Shown here in pieces: positions 54,936 through 63,869 of a stretch of 64,000 bases of DNA. The stretch lies in assembly GCF_001280125.1 (NCBI RefSeq), contig NZ_LGEG01000219.1, positions 1 to 64,000 of the forward strand, given 5' to 3'. Origin of the DNA: Streptomyces sp. NRRL F-6492 (GTDB lineage Bacteria; Actinomycetota; Actinomycetes; Streptomycetales; Streptomycetaceae). The first letter of the stretch is position 1. Every line of letters starts with the position of its first letter. Under the pieces are notes generated by a model. That model saw only the letters and a list, made by a program, of their open reading frames with translations. It was not told the DNA's origin and did not search any database. The translations under genes were made by a program, and so were the position numbers.

Positions 54936-55379
54936 ATGAGCCTGCTCCGCCGGTCCGCCTCCATGGCAATCCCCGCCGTAGTCGTCATCGGTTTCGGTGC
55001 CGCGCCCGCCCAGGCCGATACCGGGCTTTACTGCGACAACTACTACGACAATTGCGGGGCCTTCTACTTCAACAGCAACACGAGCGGCTCCCACATCGTC
55101 TTCACCGGCTTGAAGGGCCAGCAGGGCAGCATTCCCGACCTCGCCCCCTACAAGTTCCTGGGCCCCGGAAACGGCAAGGGCCAGTCGGTGAAGAACAACG
55201 CCGCCTCGTTCTACAACGGAAGCTTCCAGATCACCACGGTCTTCTTCAACAGCAACTACAGCGGCCCGTGCGACAGCTTCGAGCCGCACGCCACGGCCAA
55301 GCAGCTCCGGAACACGTACAACGAGAACGCCTCGCTCGGTTTCGGCCGGTCCGGGGTCAACTGCTACAAGTTCAACTGA
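54936..55379 (+). CDS. Small secreted hypothetical protein
   Basis: 147-residue protein with a clear Sec signal peptide (basic MSLLRRSAS, hydrophobic core, cleavage after AQA at residue 27). The mature 120 residues are rich in Asn, Tyr, Phe, Gly and Ser and have four cysteines (DTGLYCDNYYDNC near the start, GPCDSF and VNCYKFN near the end), suggesting two disulphides. It somewhat resembles small beta/gamma-crystallin-like or peptidase-inhibitor-like secreted Streptomyces proteins, but I cannot assign a family. ATG at 54936 follows AAGGGGAG. A lipoprotein gene starts five bases after its stop. Confidence 0.85.
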   Translation: MSLLRRSASMAIPAVVVIGFGAAPAQADTGLYCDNYYDNCGAFYFNSNTSGSHIVFTGLKGQQGSIPDLAPYKFLGPGNGKGQSVKNNAASFYNGSFQITTVFFNSNYSGPCDSFEPHATAKQLRNTYNENASLGFGRSGVNCYKFN

Positions 55380-55384
55380 CGGGG

Positions 55385-56329
55385 ATGCGACGTCCGGCGC
55401 CGGCCGCGCTCGTCCTCTGCGCCGCCCTGGTCGGGTGCTCCGCCGCCGAGCGGCCCGCGCCGTCCGCCCCGACGACGGGAGGCACCACCGGGACGGGCAC
55501 GCACTCCCCCGCCACGCCCGGCACCGCTCCCGCCGCTCCCGCCGCTCCCGCCGCTCCCGCCGCCGAGAGCGCGTACACCTTCCGGCTGCCCATGGCCCGT
55601 TACAGCTATACCGAGGCCGAATACGCCCTTGTCCAATCCGCCGAGCACGTGCTGGCGAAACGGTGCATGGCCCGCTATTCCCTCTCCTACCGGCCGCCGG
55701 CCCCCGTTCCCCCGCCCCCGTCCGTGGACCGGCGTTACGGTCTGGCCGAGAAAAGCGGTGCCGACCGGTTCGGCTATCGCGTGCCACCGGCCCCCACCCT
55801 GCCTCCGGCGGACGAACGGCTCGGCGCGACGGAGATTCTCGTCCTGTACGGACGGCAGGGCGCCCGGGGCAGGACGGGAAAGCTCGAACACGACGGGAAA
55901 ATCATTCCGGAGAAAGGCTGCCTCGGGCAGGCCATGGAGGATTTCCGCAAGGGGTACGAACATCCCGCGGGAGCCGAGGCGGCGAGCCGGATAGCGACGC
56001 GGAGCCACCGGGAATCCCTGGCCGATCCGAAGGTGCGGGCCGTGCTCGAAAAGTGGTCCGCCTGCATGGCGGAGTCCGGATATTCCTACGCGTCCCCGCT
56101 GGAGCCGCTGGGGAAATACCTCGAAGGGCCCGTCACGGCCGAGGAGCGGGCGACCGCCGGAACGGACGTCGCCTGCAAGCGGAGCACCGGTCTCCTGGAG
56201 ACGTGGTTCGGCGCGGAGTCGGAGATCCAGCGGCGGATGATCGCCCCGGAGTCCGCGGTCCTGGAGGAGCTGCGCGACCGGCACGTCCGGAAGCTGGCGG
56301 CGGCCCGGAGGATCGTCTCCGAGGGCTGA
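55385..56329 (+). CDS. Hypothetical lipoprotein
   Basis: 314-residue lipoprotein: MRRPAPAALVLCAALVGC ends in lipobox LVGC (Cys18), followed by a Pro/Ala/Thr-rich linker with a PAAPAAPAAP repeat (about 50-62). The globular part includes MARYSYTEAEYALVQSAEHV, LAKRCMARYSLSYRPP, GCLGQAMEDFRKGYEH, VLEKWSACMAESGYSYASPL and VACKRSTGLLETWFGAES; the repeated Cys-Met spacing resembles lipoproteins common in Streptomyces next to secreted or conservon genes. Function unknown. It begins five bases after the secreted protein, so they are coupled, and ends at a 20-bp terminator. Confidence 0.85.
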   Translation: MRRPAPAALVLCAALVGCSAAERPAPSAPTTGGTTGTGTHSPATPGTAPAAPAAPAAPAAESAYTFRLPMARYSYTEAEYALVQSAEHVLAKRCMARYSLSYRPPAPVPPPPSVDRRYGLAEKSGADRFGYRVPPAPTLPPADERLGATEILVLYGRQGARGRTGKLEHDGKIIPEKGCLGQAMEDFRKGYEHPAGAEAASRIATRSHRESLADPKVRAVLEKWSACMAESGYSYASPLEPLGKYLEGPVTAEERATAGTDVACKRSTGLLETWFGAESEIQRRMIAPESAVLEELRDRHVRKLAAARRIVSEG

Positions 56330-56345
56330 GCCCCGGCGCCCGGAC

Positions 56346-56390
56346 ACGCCGGAGGGCGGCGGCCGTTCTCCGGCCGCCGCCCTCCGGCGT
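56346..56390. terminator. Bidirectional terminator between the lipoprotein gene and gltX
   Basis: Perfect 20-bp stem from ACGCCGGAGG (56346) to CCTCCGGCGT (56390) with loop TTCTC; the longest perfect hairpin found in the window. Confidence 0.9.
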
Positions 56391-56404
56391 CGTACGAGCG
56401 GTGC

Positions 56405-57919
56405 CTAGGCGGCGAGCTTCGCCAGGGCCGCGTCGATGCGGGCCAGGGTCTTCTCCTCGCCCAGGATCTCCAGGGACTCGAAGAGCGGCAGGCCGATCGT
56501 GCGGCCGGTGACCGCCACGCGGACCGGGGCCTGGGCCTTGCCGAGCTTGAGGCCGTGGGCCTCGCCGGCGGCCAGGACGGCGTTCTTGAGGGACTCGGGG
56601 TCGCTCCAGTCGGCGCCGGCGAGCTTCTCCCGGGCGGTGGTGAGGAGCGCGGCGGGCTCGCCCTTCATCGCCTTGTCCCATGAGGCCTGGTCGAAGACCG
56701 GCTCGTCCAGGAAGAGGAAGTCGACGTTGGCCGTGATGTCCGAGAGGACGGTGACGCGGGTCTGGGCGTGCGGCGCGATGGCGTCCCAGGCGGCCCGGTC
56801 GAAGTCCTCCGGCGCCCAGGGGGCGTGCGGGGCGCTCAGCCAGGGCTCGCAGGCCTCGGCGAACGCCTTCACGTCCAGCCTGCGGATGTGGTCGGCGTTG
56901 ATCGACTCGGCCTTCTTGAGGTCGAAGCGGGCCGGGTTGGCGTTGACGTCGGCGATGTCGAACCTCTCCACCATCTCGGGGACGGTGAAGAGGTCCTGGT
57001 CGGCGGAGAAGGACCAGCCGAGCAGGGAGAGGTAGTTCAGCAGGCCCTCGGGGAGGAAGCCGCGCTCCCGGTAGAGGTTGAGGGAGGCCTGCGGGTCGCG
57101 CTTGGAGAGCTTCTTGTTGCCCTCGCCCATCACGTACGGCAGGTGGCCGAAGGCGGGGATCTCCTTGGCGACGCCCAGCTCGATCAGCGCCTCGTAGAGC
57201 GCGATCTGGCGCGGGGTGGAGGAGAGCAGGTCCTCGCCGCGCAGGACGTGGGTGATCTCCATCAGGGCGTCGTCGACCGGGTTGACCAGGGTGTAGAGCG
57301 GGGCGCCGTTGGCCCGGAGGATGCCGTAGTCCGGCACGTTCTCCGGGGTGAAGGTGAGCTCGCCGCGGACCAGGTCGGTGAAGGTGATCGGCTCGTCGGG
57401 CATCCGGAAGCGGACGATCGACGTGCGGCCCTCGGCCTCGTACGCGGCCTTCTGCTCGTCGGTGAGGTCGCGGCAGTGGCCGTCGTAGCCGGAGGGGCGG
57501 CCGGCGGCGCGGGCGGCCTCGCGGCGCTCGTCGAGCTCCTCGGTGGTGCAGTAGCAGGGGTACGCGCGGCCGGCGGCGAGCAGCTTGTCGGCGACGTCCT
57601 TGTAGATGTCCATCCGCTGCGACTGGCGGTACGGCGCGTGCGGGCCGCCGATCTCCGGGCCCTCGTCCCAGTCGAGGCCGAGCCAGCGCAGCGAGTCGAG
57701 CAGCTGCTGGTACGACTCCTCGGAGTCGCGCGCCGCGTCGGTGTCCTCGATGCGGAAGACCATGGTGCCCTGGTTGTGCCGGGCGAAGGCCCAGTTGAAG
57801 AGGGCGGTGCGGACCAGACCCACGTGGGGGTTGCCGGTCGGCGAGGGACAGAAACGGACGCGGGGGGGTACCCCCTGCTCGAGCGGAGTCGAGAGCTTGG
57901 GGGAGTTCGCGTTAGCCAC
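56405..57919 (-). CDS. gltX: Glutamyl-tRNA synthetase
   Basis: Class I aminoacyl-tRNA synthetase for Glu; in bacteria lacking GlnRS, as Streptomyces is thought to, it also charges tRNA-Gln with Glu for later amidation. The 504-residue protein has the HIGH-type motif [11 protein letters not shown], the KMSKS-type motif NKKLSKRDP and zinc-site-like cysteines in [17 protein letters not shown] at 57919 overlaps the end of the upstream fumarylacetoacetate-hydrolase gene by eight bases. The cognate tRNA-Glu and tRNA-Gln genes lie 2.5 kb away at 53414-53955. Confidence 0.97.
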   Translation of the reverse strand: MANANSPKLSTPLEQGVPPRVRFCPSPTGNPHVGLVRTALFNWAFARHNQGTMVFRIEDTDAARDSEESYQQLLDSLRWLGLDWDEGPEIGGPHAPYRQSQRMDIYKDVADKLLAAGRAYPCYCTTEELDERREAARAAGRPSGYDGHCRDLTDEQKAAYEAEGRTSIVRFRMPDEPITFTDLVRGELTFTPENVPDYGILRANGAPLYTLVNPVDDALMEITHVLRGEDLLSSTPRQIALYEALIELGVAKEIPAFGHLPYVMGEGNKKLSKRDPQASLNLYRERGFLPEGLLNYLSLLGWSFSADQDLFTVPEMVERFDIADVNANPARFDLKKAESINADHIRRLDVKAFAEACEPWLSAPHAPWAPEDFDRAAWDAIAPHAQTRVTVLSDITANVDFLFLDEPVFDQASWDKAMKGEPAALLTTAREKLAGADWSDPESLKNAVLAAGEAHGLKLGKAQAPVRVAVTGRTIGLPLFESLEILGEEKTLARIDAALAKLAA

Positions 57920-58706
57920 GCTTGATCACCTTATTGGTGAGAGTGCCGATGCCTTCGATGGTGACGGCGACCTCGTCGCCGACGTTGAGGGGGCCGACCC
58001 CGGCCGGGGTGCCGGTGAGGATGACATCGCCGGGGAGCAGCGTCATGGCCTCGGTGATGTGGACGACCAGGTCCTCGATGGAGCGGATCATGTCGCTCGT
58101 GCGCCCGAGCTGGCGCTGTTCGCCGTTGACCGTGGCCTGGACGGTCAGGTCCCCGGCCTGCGCGAGGCCCAGCCCGGTCTCGACCCAGGGGCCCAGCGGG
58201 CAGGAGGTGTCGAAGCCCTTGGCGCGGGCCCACTGCTTCTCGCGCTTCTGGGCGTCGCGGGCGGTGACGTCGTTGGCGCAGGTGTAGCCGAAGATCACGT
58301 CCTGGACGCGTTCGCGGGGGACCTCGCGGCACATGCGGCCGATCACCACGGCCAGTTCGGCCTCGTGGTGCAGCTCGTCGGAGAAGGAGGGGTACTCGAT
58401 GGCGTCGCCGGAGCCGATCACCGAGGTGGTGGGCTTGAAGAAGGCGACGGGGACGTCGGGGACCTCGTTGCCGAGTTCGGCGGCGTGCTCGGCGTAGTTG
58501 CGGCCGATGGCCACGACCTTGTTGGGGAGCACGGGCGGCAGGAGCCGTACCTTGCTCAGCGGGACCTTGGTGCCGCTGAGTTCGAAGTCGGTGTACGGGA
58601 TGCCCTTGATGATGTCGAGGACGAGGCCGCCGGACTCGACGGTCCCCTCGCCCTCGACGGCGCCGAAGGCGACGTTGCCGTCGATGGAGAATCTGGCGAT
58701 GCGCAC
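57912..58706 (-). CDS. Fumarylacetoacetate hydrolase family protein
   Basis: FAH-fold metal-dependent enzyme; such proteins include acylpyruvases, oxaloacetate decarboxylases and 2-hydroxyhepta-2,4-diene-1,7-dioate isomerases, so the reaction is not assigned. The 264-residue protein has [31 protein letters not shown], the metal-binding [12 protein letters not shown] (E-x-E), [14 protein letters not shown] and [17 protein letters not shown] at 58706. Its TAA stop lies within the gltX start region, an arrangement seen in many actinobacteria, where it precedes gltX. Confidence 0.9.
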   Translation of the reverse strand: MRIARFSIDGNVAFGAVEGEGTVESGGLVLDIIKGIPYTDFELSGTKVPLSKVRLLPPVLPNKVVAIGRNYAEHAAELGNEVPDVPVAFFKPTTSVIGSGDAIEYPSFSDELHHEAELAVVIGRMCREVPRERVQDVIFGYTCANDVTARDAQKREKQWARAKGFDTSCPLGPWVETGLGLAQAGDLTVQATVNGEQRQLGRTSDMIRSIEDLVVHITEAMTLLPGDVILTGTPAGVGPLNVGDEVAVTIEGIGTLTNKVIKRG

Positions 58707-58857
58707 GCGTGCTGTCGCCCCTCACTTGGTACTGGCTGGAGTCTGACGCTCCAGGCTAACGCGGCGGGGGGCCGCCGGACGGCGACGTACGGGCGCGCGG
58801 GCCGGTGGGAGCGGACCCCCCGGGGGGGCGGCGCGTCCTCGGCCCGCCGGGCGGGTC

Positions 58858-59136
58858 CTAGCCGGCGACCGTGGCGTACGGGGCGGGCTCGTACGGGGCC
58901 GGGGGCTGCATGAGGACGGTGCGGCGCGGGTTGGCCGTCCGGCCGGGCAGCTCGGCCGCGTACTCCGGCTGGGCGCCCCGGCCGAGCTGCGCGGCGTCCT
59001 GGAGGTGGACGAGGGTGGAGCGGCGGGGGTTGGCCGTGGTGCGGAGCGTCGTCTTGTTCATCGCGGTGATCAGACCTTGTTCCGGGACGGGCGCCCGTGC
59101 GGGCGCGTAGGGGTCGTAAAACGTCAGGCTAAACAT
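58858..59136 (-). CDS. Small Tyr/Pro-rich protein with duplicated TANPRR motif
   Basis: 92-residue protein that I do not recognise. It starts MFSLTFYDPYAPARAPVPEQ and contains two copies of a motif 33 residues apart: RTTANPRRSTLV (about 32-43) and GRTANPRRTVLM (about 65-76), separated by QDAAQLGRGAQPEYAAELP, and ends in PPAPYEPAPYATVAG. There is no signal peptide or membrane segment. ATG at 59136 follows AAGGGGAT. A shorter form could start at Met26 (MNKTTLRTT). It is divergent from the conservon and alone on its strand. The repeated basic motif suggests binding to two equal sites. Confidence 0.7.
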   Translation of the reverse strand: MFSLTFYDPYAPARAPVPEQGLITAMNKTTLRTTANPRRSTLVHLQDAAQLGRGAQPEYAAELPGRTANPRRTVLMQPPAPYEPAPYATVAG

Positions 59137-59630
59137 GGGATCCCCTTCGAATGCATGGCTAAGACATCGATCGGCGTGTGAGTTTGCTCACCAACGACGG
59201 TATATTCCAGGCATTACGGACAGCAACCGGGCGTCCCGGAAAGGGACATTACGCCACTGAATGCTCTATTCCGCTCCTGATCATGTCGACTGGGACGCAC
59301 GGGGATGCCGGGCCATTGGCGCAGAAAAGTCCGTTTCCTCCGAGATCATCTTCTACATGGGGTGACACCTCGGGCACACGTTGTCATACCCTTCCCGGCG
59401 CGACACGCGGCCCTTGTTGGAGATCCTGCACTGTGCTGGAATTCCCGCACCGCCGCGGGTTTCAAGCCGGCGCGCAGAGGCGCAACGAAGCGCCGGCCGA
59501 GTGGCGGGACGAAGGGGGAACTGCGCCGGTCACCGACGACCACCTGGGGTGCTCCACACACCCCGATCGACACCGACACCGCCCTCTCCGTTCATCCGGA
59601 AGGGCGCCTGGTCCAGAGGTTGCGACGCTA
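59137..59630 (+). other. Long divergent intergenic region upstream of cvnA
   Basis: 494 bases, moderately AT-rich near the small gene. It holds a short palindrome GTGAG-TTTG-CTCAC (59178-59191) and an 8-bp inverted repeat GCCGGCGC / GCGCCGGC (59466-59473 with 59490-59497), and presumably promoters in both directions. The in-frame extension of cvnA through it has no conserved sequence. I see no riboswitch match. Confidence 0.5.
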
Positions 59631-62600
59631 GTGCAGGGACGTTTCAAGAGGGATGGCTCCGGGTCCGCCCAGGCCCGTCAGGGCCGAGCGGATGCTCCGG
59701 CGGAGCAGGAACCGCGTGCCGGGGCCGACCGCGGTCCCTCGGCCTCGCACACCCCGAACCAGGGTCAGGGTCCGTCCGGCGAGGGCGGTGACGGCGGCCG
59801 TCGCGCGGGCGCCGCGGCCGCGCCGTCCGAGGCGTCCGCTCCGGCGCCCAAGGCCGAGAACGAGGTCGGCTCCCGAATAGCTCTTCGCAACTGGCGCATC
59901 TCCACGCGTCTGGTCGCGCTCCTCACCCTGCCCGTGGTCGCCGCGACCGCCCTGGGCGGCATCCGCATCAACGAGTCGCTCCAGGACATGGAGCAGCTCG
60001 ACCACATGCAGCTGCTCACCAAGCTGACCCGTGAGGCGACGGACCTCGCCAAGGCCCTCCAGGCCGAGCGCGACCACTCCGCCGGCCCGCTGGCCAACGG
60101 CCGCCCGGTCAGCGACTACCAGGTCGCCAACCCGCGCCGGAAGACGGACCTGGAGTACAAGGCCTTCCTCGCCGCCACCGAGGAGATCCCCTCCACCGAG
60201 GGCGACGAGGCGCTGCGCAGCATCCGGCAGAACGTCAGCCAGATCGCCTCGCAGGTCACCGAGCTCCACTCCATCCGGGGCAGCGCGTACAAGAAGGACG
60301 TCTCCAACTCGGTGACGGTCGAGGCGTACAGCCGTCTCATCCGCTCGCTCCTGAGCCTGTCCCAGGACATGGCGCAGGCGACCAGCAACCCCGAGATGAT
60401 CAAGCGGACCCGCGCGCTCGCCGCGTTCTCGTCCGCCAAGGAGTACGCCTCCATCCAGCAGGCGATCATCGCGGCGGCGCTGCCCCCGAACGACAGGGCG
60501 CGCGGCAAGATCGAGCAGGGCGACCGGCTGTACGGCGAGGCCGCGCTCAACAGTGAGAACGTCGAGCTCAAGTCCTTCCAGGCGATCTACAAGTCGACCG
60601 GTGGCGACGCCGACGAGCTGACCGCGACCCTGACCCGGGGCAACCCGTCGATCACCGCGGCCGACAAGTACGCCGAGCGCGTGCTCGGCTCGGAAAACAT
60701 GATGCAGAACGGCCCCCGGCGCGGCCATCTGAACTTCACCGACGAGTACGGCACCAAGATCGCCGCGATGAACGTCATCGAGGCCGGTCTGCTCGGCCAG
60801 ATGGAGTCCATGGCCCGTGAGCTGCGGCAGGAGTCGCAGCGCGAGGCCATCATCAACGGTGCGCTGATCCTGCTCGTCCTCGGCGTCTCGCTCGTCGGCG
60901 CCTTCGTCGTGGCCCGGTCCATGATCCGCTCGCTGCGCCGCCTCCAGGACACCGCGACCAAGGTCGCCCAGGAACGCCTGCCCGAGCTCGTCAAGCAGCT
61001 CTCCGAGTCCGACCCGCAGGACGTCGACACCTCCGTCGAGTCCGTCGGCGTGCACTCCCGGGACGAGATCGGCCAGGTGGCCGCGGCCTTCGACGACGTG
61101 CACCGCGAGGCCGTCCGCCTCGCCGCCGAGCAGGCCCTCCTCCGGGGCAACGTCAACGCGATGTTCACCAACCTCTCGCGCCGCTCCCAGGGCCTCATCC
61201 AGCGTCAGCTCTCGCTCATCTCCGAACTGGAGTCCCGCGAGGCCGACCCGGACCAGCTCTCCTCGCTCTTCAAGCTCGACCACCTCGCCACCCGCATGCG
61301 GCGTAACGGTGAGAACCTCCTCGTCCTCGCCGGTGAGGAGCCGGGCCGCCGCTGGACCCGTCCGGTCCCGCTGGTCGACGTGCTCCGCGCCGCCGCCTCC
61401 GAGGTGGAGCAGTACGAGCGCATCGAACTGGCCGCGGTCCCGGCGACCGAGGTCGCCGGCCGGGTCGTCAACGACCTCGTGCACCTCCTCGCCGAGCTGC
61501 TGGAGAACGCCACCTCGTTCTCCTCGCCGCAGACCAAGGTCCGGGTCACCGGTCACGCGCTGCCCGACGGCCGGGTGCTCGTCGAGATCCACGACACCGG
61601 CATCGGCCTCTCCCCCGAGGACCTGGCGGCGATCAACGAGCGGCTCGCCTCGCCGCCCACCGTGGACGTCTCGGTCTCCCGCCGCATGGGTCTGTTCGTG
61701 GTCGGCCGCCTGTCCCTGCGACACGGCATCCGCATCCAGCTGCGCCCCTCCGACTCGGGCGGCACCACCGCGCTCGTCATGCTCCCCGTCGACGTCGCCC
61801 AGGGCGGCAAGAAGCCCATGCCCAAGCCGGGCGCGGGCGGCCAGGGCGCGATGCCTCCGGGCGCCTCCGCCCCGGGCGGCCGACTGCCCGGCGGCCCCGG
61901 CGCGGCCGGCGGTCCCGGCGGACGTCCGGGCCAGGGCGGCGCGCCGTCCCAGGCGGCCGGACGCCTCGGCACCGGCGCCCCGCGCGGCCAGGTCGGCGCG
62001 GGCGGTTCCCGGGCCGCGCTGCCCGCCCGTGACGGCGCCCCGCTCGCCGGCGGCCCGCAGGGCGCGCCGCAGTCCCGCACCCCGCAGCCGCAGAACGCGC
62101 AGCTGGAGCAGACCGGCCGGCAGCCGCAGGCGCCCCAGGCCCCCGAGGCCCCGCGCCCGGGCGGCGGCGGCCTCATCGGCGGCGCCGCGAGCGCCATCCC
62201 CTCCCGCACGGACGTGTGGGGCAACCAGGGCAACCAGGGCGCCCCGCAGGCCGGTCCCGGCGCGCAGCAGCAGGCGCCGCAGGGCGGGTACGACTTCCCG
62301 CGCGCCGAGCTGCCTGGCGGCACCCCGCCGCAGCAGCAGCGTCCGCAGGCCGCGAGCTGGGGCAACGAGCAGGCCCCGCAGCAGCCGGTGCGCCGTCCGC
62401 AGCAGGAGATGTCCCCGCTGGACGCCCCGCGCGGTCACGAGGACCCGGAGGCGGGCCGGTACGCGGCTCCGCAGGGTCCCGGCTCCACGGGCCAGTTCCC
62501 GCGCCCCGACTTCGGCGGCCAGCAGGCCCCGCAGCAGCAGGCGCCCCACCAGCAGCAGCCGCAGCAGCCCCAGGTCCCGCAGGGGTACCAGGGCGGTGCG

Positions 62601-63446
62601 CAGGACCCGGCGTCGACGGCGCAGTTCCCGCGCCCGGACTTCGGCGCTCCGCAGGGTCCCGGCTCCACCGGCCAGTTCCCGCGCCCCGACTTCGGCGGCC
62701 AGCAGGCCCCGCAGCAGCAGGCGCCCCAGCAGCCGCAGGCCCCGCAGGGGTACCAGGGCGGCCAGCAGCAGCAGTTCGGCCGGCAGCCCTTCGTACCGCA
62801 GGCGCAGCCGCAGGCCCCGCAGCCCCCGGCGCCGCGTCAGCGGACCGGCGGGAACGACTTCGGCGCCCCGCGTCAGGCCGAGCCGGGCCGTCAGCAGCCG
62901 CAGCAGCCGCAGCTCCAGCAGCCGCGCCGTCCGGAGGCGCTGCCGCCGGCGAGCGGCGCGGGCGACGGCCGCACGCCGCTGTACGACAACCTGGAGACCA
63001 ACTGGTTCCACCAGGACCAGGCGGCCCAGCAGGCCCAATCCCAGGACCCGGCGCAGACCGCGCAGGTCCCGGTCGTGCCGCACCCGTCCGCCCCGGCCCC
63101 CCGTCAGGGCGGCGACCAGGGCGCCGACGGCGGCCGCCAGAACGGCGGGGCCGCCTGGCGGACCTCGCCCAACGACGAGCTGGTGCGCCAGGCCGAGCGG
63201 GTCCGCAAGCCCGCGGCCGGCGGCGTCACCACCTCGGGCCTCCCCCGGCGCGTGCCGAAGGCCAACCTCGTGCCCGGGACCGCGCAGGAGCAGGCCCACA
63301 CGGCCGGCCCCCAGGTCTCGCGTGCACCCGACGACGTCCGCGGCCGGCTCACCAATCTGCGCCGCGGCATTCAACAGGGCCGTCAGGCCGGTAACTCGAC
63401 CACGGGTAATCACCACCTCGGTCCGAACCATCAGCAGGAGCGTTAG
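59631..63446 (+). CDS. cvnA1: NIT-domain sensor histidine kinase, conservon component (CvnA1-like)
   Basis: Large membrane histidine-kinase-like protein of 1271 residues that heads a Streptomyces conservon, a G-protein-type signalling module on the membrane. The start is GTG 59631 (MQGRFKRDGSGSAQARQGRA). A Pro/Ala-rich segment leads to membrane helix 1 (about 89-108), an extracytoplasmic nitrate/nitrite-type NIT domain (about 110-400), helix 2 (about 407-430, NGALILLVLGVSLVGAFVVA), a HAMP region, a dimerisation helix (SLFKLDHLATRMRRNGENLL) and a HATPase domain with N box LAELLENATSFSSP and G box IHDTGIGLSPED. About 550 C-terminal residues are Gly/Pro/Gln-rich, disordered and repetitive. cvnB follows directly. 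Confidence 0.9.
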   Translation: MQGRFKRDGSGSAQARQGRADAPAEQEPRAGADRGPSASHTPNQGQGPSGEGGDGGRRAGAAAAPSEASAPAPKAENEVGSRIALRNWRISTRLVALLTLPVVAATALGGIRINESLQDMEQLDHMQLLTKLTREATDLAKALQAERDHSAGPLANGRPVSDYQVANPRRKTDLEYKAFLAATEEIPSTEGDEALRSIRQNVSQIASQVTELHSIRGSAYKKDVSNSVTVEAYSRLIRSLLSLSQDMAQATSNPEMIKRTRALAAFSSAKEYASIQQAIIAAALPPNDRARGKIEQGDRLYGEAALNSENVELKSFQAIYKSTGGDADELTATLTRGNPSITAADKYAERVLGSENMMQNGPRRGHLNFTDEYGTKIAAMNVIEAGLLGQMESMARELRQESQREAIINGALILLVLGVSLVGAFVVARSMIRSLRRLQDTATKVAQERLPELVKQLSESDPQDVDTSVESVGVHSRDEIGQVAAAFDDVHREAVRLAAEQALLRGNVNAMFTNLSRRSQGLIQRQLSLISELESREADPDQLSSLFKLDHLATRMRRNGENLLVLAGEEPGRRWTRPVPLVDVLRAAASEVEQYERIELAAVPATEVAGRVVNDLVHLLAELLENATSFSSPQTKVRVTGHALPDGRVLVEIHDTGIGLSPEDLAAINERLASPPTVDVSVSRRMGLFVVGRLSLRHGIRIQLRPSDSGGTTALVMLPVDVAQGGKKPMPKPGAGGQGAMPPGASAPGGRLPGGPGAAGGPGGRPGQGGAPSQAAGRLGTGAPRGQVGAGGSRAALPARDGAPLAGGPQGAPQSRTPQPQNAQLEQTGRQPQAPQAPEAPRPGGGGLIGGAASAIPSRTDVWGNQGNQGAPQAGPGAQQQAPQGGYDFPRAELPGGTPPQQQRPQAASWGNEQAPQQPVRRPQQEMSPLDAPRGHEDPEAGRYAAPQGPGSTGQFPRPDFGGQQAPQQQAPHQQQPQQPQVPQGYQGGAQDPASTAQFPRPDFGAPQGPGSTGQFPRPDFGGQQAPQQQAPQQPQAPQGYQGGQQQQFGRQPFVPQAQPQAPQPPAPRQRTGGNDFGAPRQAEPGRQQPQQPQLQQPRRPEALPPASGAGDGRTPLYDNLETNWFHQDQAAQQAQSQDPAQTAQVPVVPHPSAPAPRQGGDQGADGGRQNGGAAWRTSPNDELVRQAERVRKPAAGGVTTSGLPRRVPKANLVPGTAQEQAHTAGPQVSRAPDDVRGRLTNLRRGIQQGRQAGNSTTGNHHLGPNHQQER
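62466..62728 (+). repeat. Direct repeat in the cvnA disordered tail
   Basis: About 83 bases at 62466-62548 recur at 62646-62728 with one mismatch, exactly 180 bases (60 codons) apart, encoding GPGSTGQFPRPDFGGQQAPQ. A degenerate third copy (STAQFPRPDFG) lies between them. Confidence 0.85.
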
Positions 63447-63869
63447 TTGAACGCGATGAGCCAGGCGGCGCAGAATCTGAACTGGTTGATCACCAATTTC
63501 GTGGACAACACCCCCGGGGTGTCGCACACGGTGGTGGTCTCCGCCGACGGACTCCTGCTGGCCATGTCCGAAGGATTCCCCCGCGACCGCGCCGACCAGC
63601 TGGCGGCGGTCGCGTCCGGACTGACCTCGCTGACCGCGGGCGCGTCCCGGATCTTCGAGGGCGGTCCGGTCGCGCAGACCGTCGTGGAGATGGAGCGCGG
63701 CTTCCTCTTCCTCATGCAGGTCTCGGACGGCTCCTCGCTGGCCGTGCTCGCCCACCCCGAGTGCGACATCGGCCTCGTGGGCTACGAGATGACGCTGCTG
63801 GTCGACCGGGCCGGCAGCGTGCTCACCCCGGACCTCCGCGCGGAGCTCCAGGGCAGCCTGCTGCACTAG
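63447..63869 (+). CDS. cvnB1: Roadblock/LC7-domain protein, conservon component (CvnB1-like)
   Basis: 140-residue Roadblock/LC7 protein, the second component of conservons, thought to regulate the small GTPase CvnD like MglB regulates MglA. NLNWLITNFVDNTPGVSHTV, VSADGLLLAMSEGFPRDRAD and QLAAVASGLTSLTAGASRIF are diagnostic. The start is probably TTG 63447, directly after the cvnA TAG and six bases after AGGAG; ATG 63456 is an alternative with poorer spacing. cvnC (DUF742) and cvnD would be expected next, but a hairpin follows and no cvnC start is seen before the window ends. Confidence 0.93.
   Translation: MNAMSQAAQNLNWLITNFVDNTPGVSHTVVVSADGLLLAMSEGFPRDRADQLAAVASGLTSLTAGASRIFEGGPVAQTVVEMERGFLFLMQVSDGSSLAVLAHPECDIGLVGYEMTLLVDRAGSVLTPDLRAELQGSLLH

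Noticed and set aside
59200..59630. Riboswitch (c-di-AMP or similar) upstream of cvnA
   Set aside because: Long leader and one GC stem, but no conserved core motif that I can recognise.
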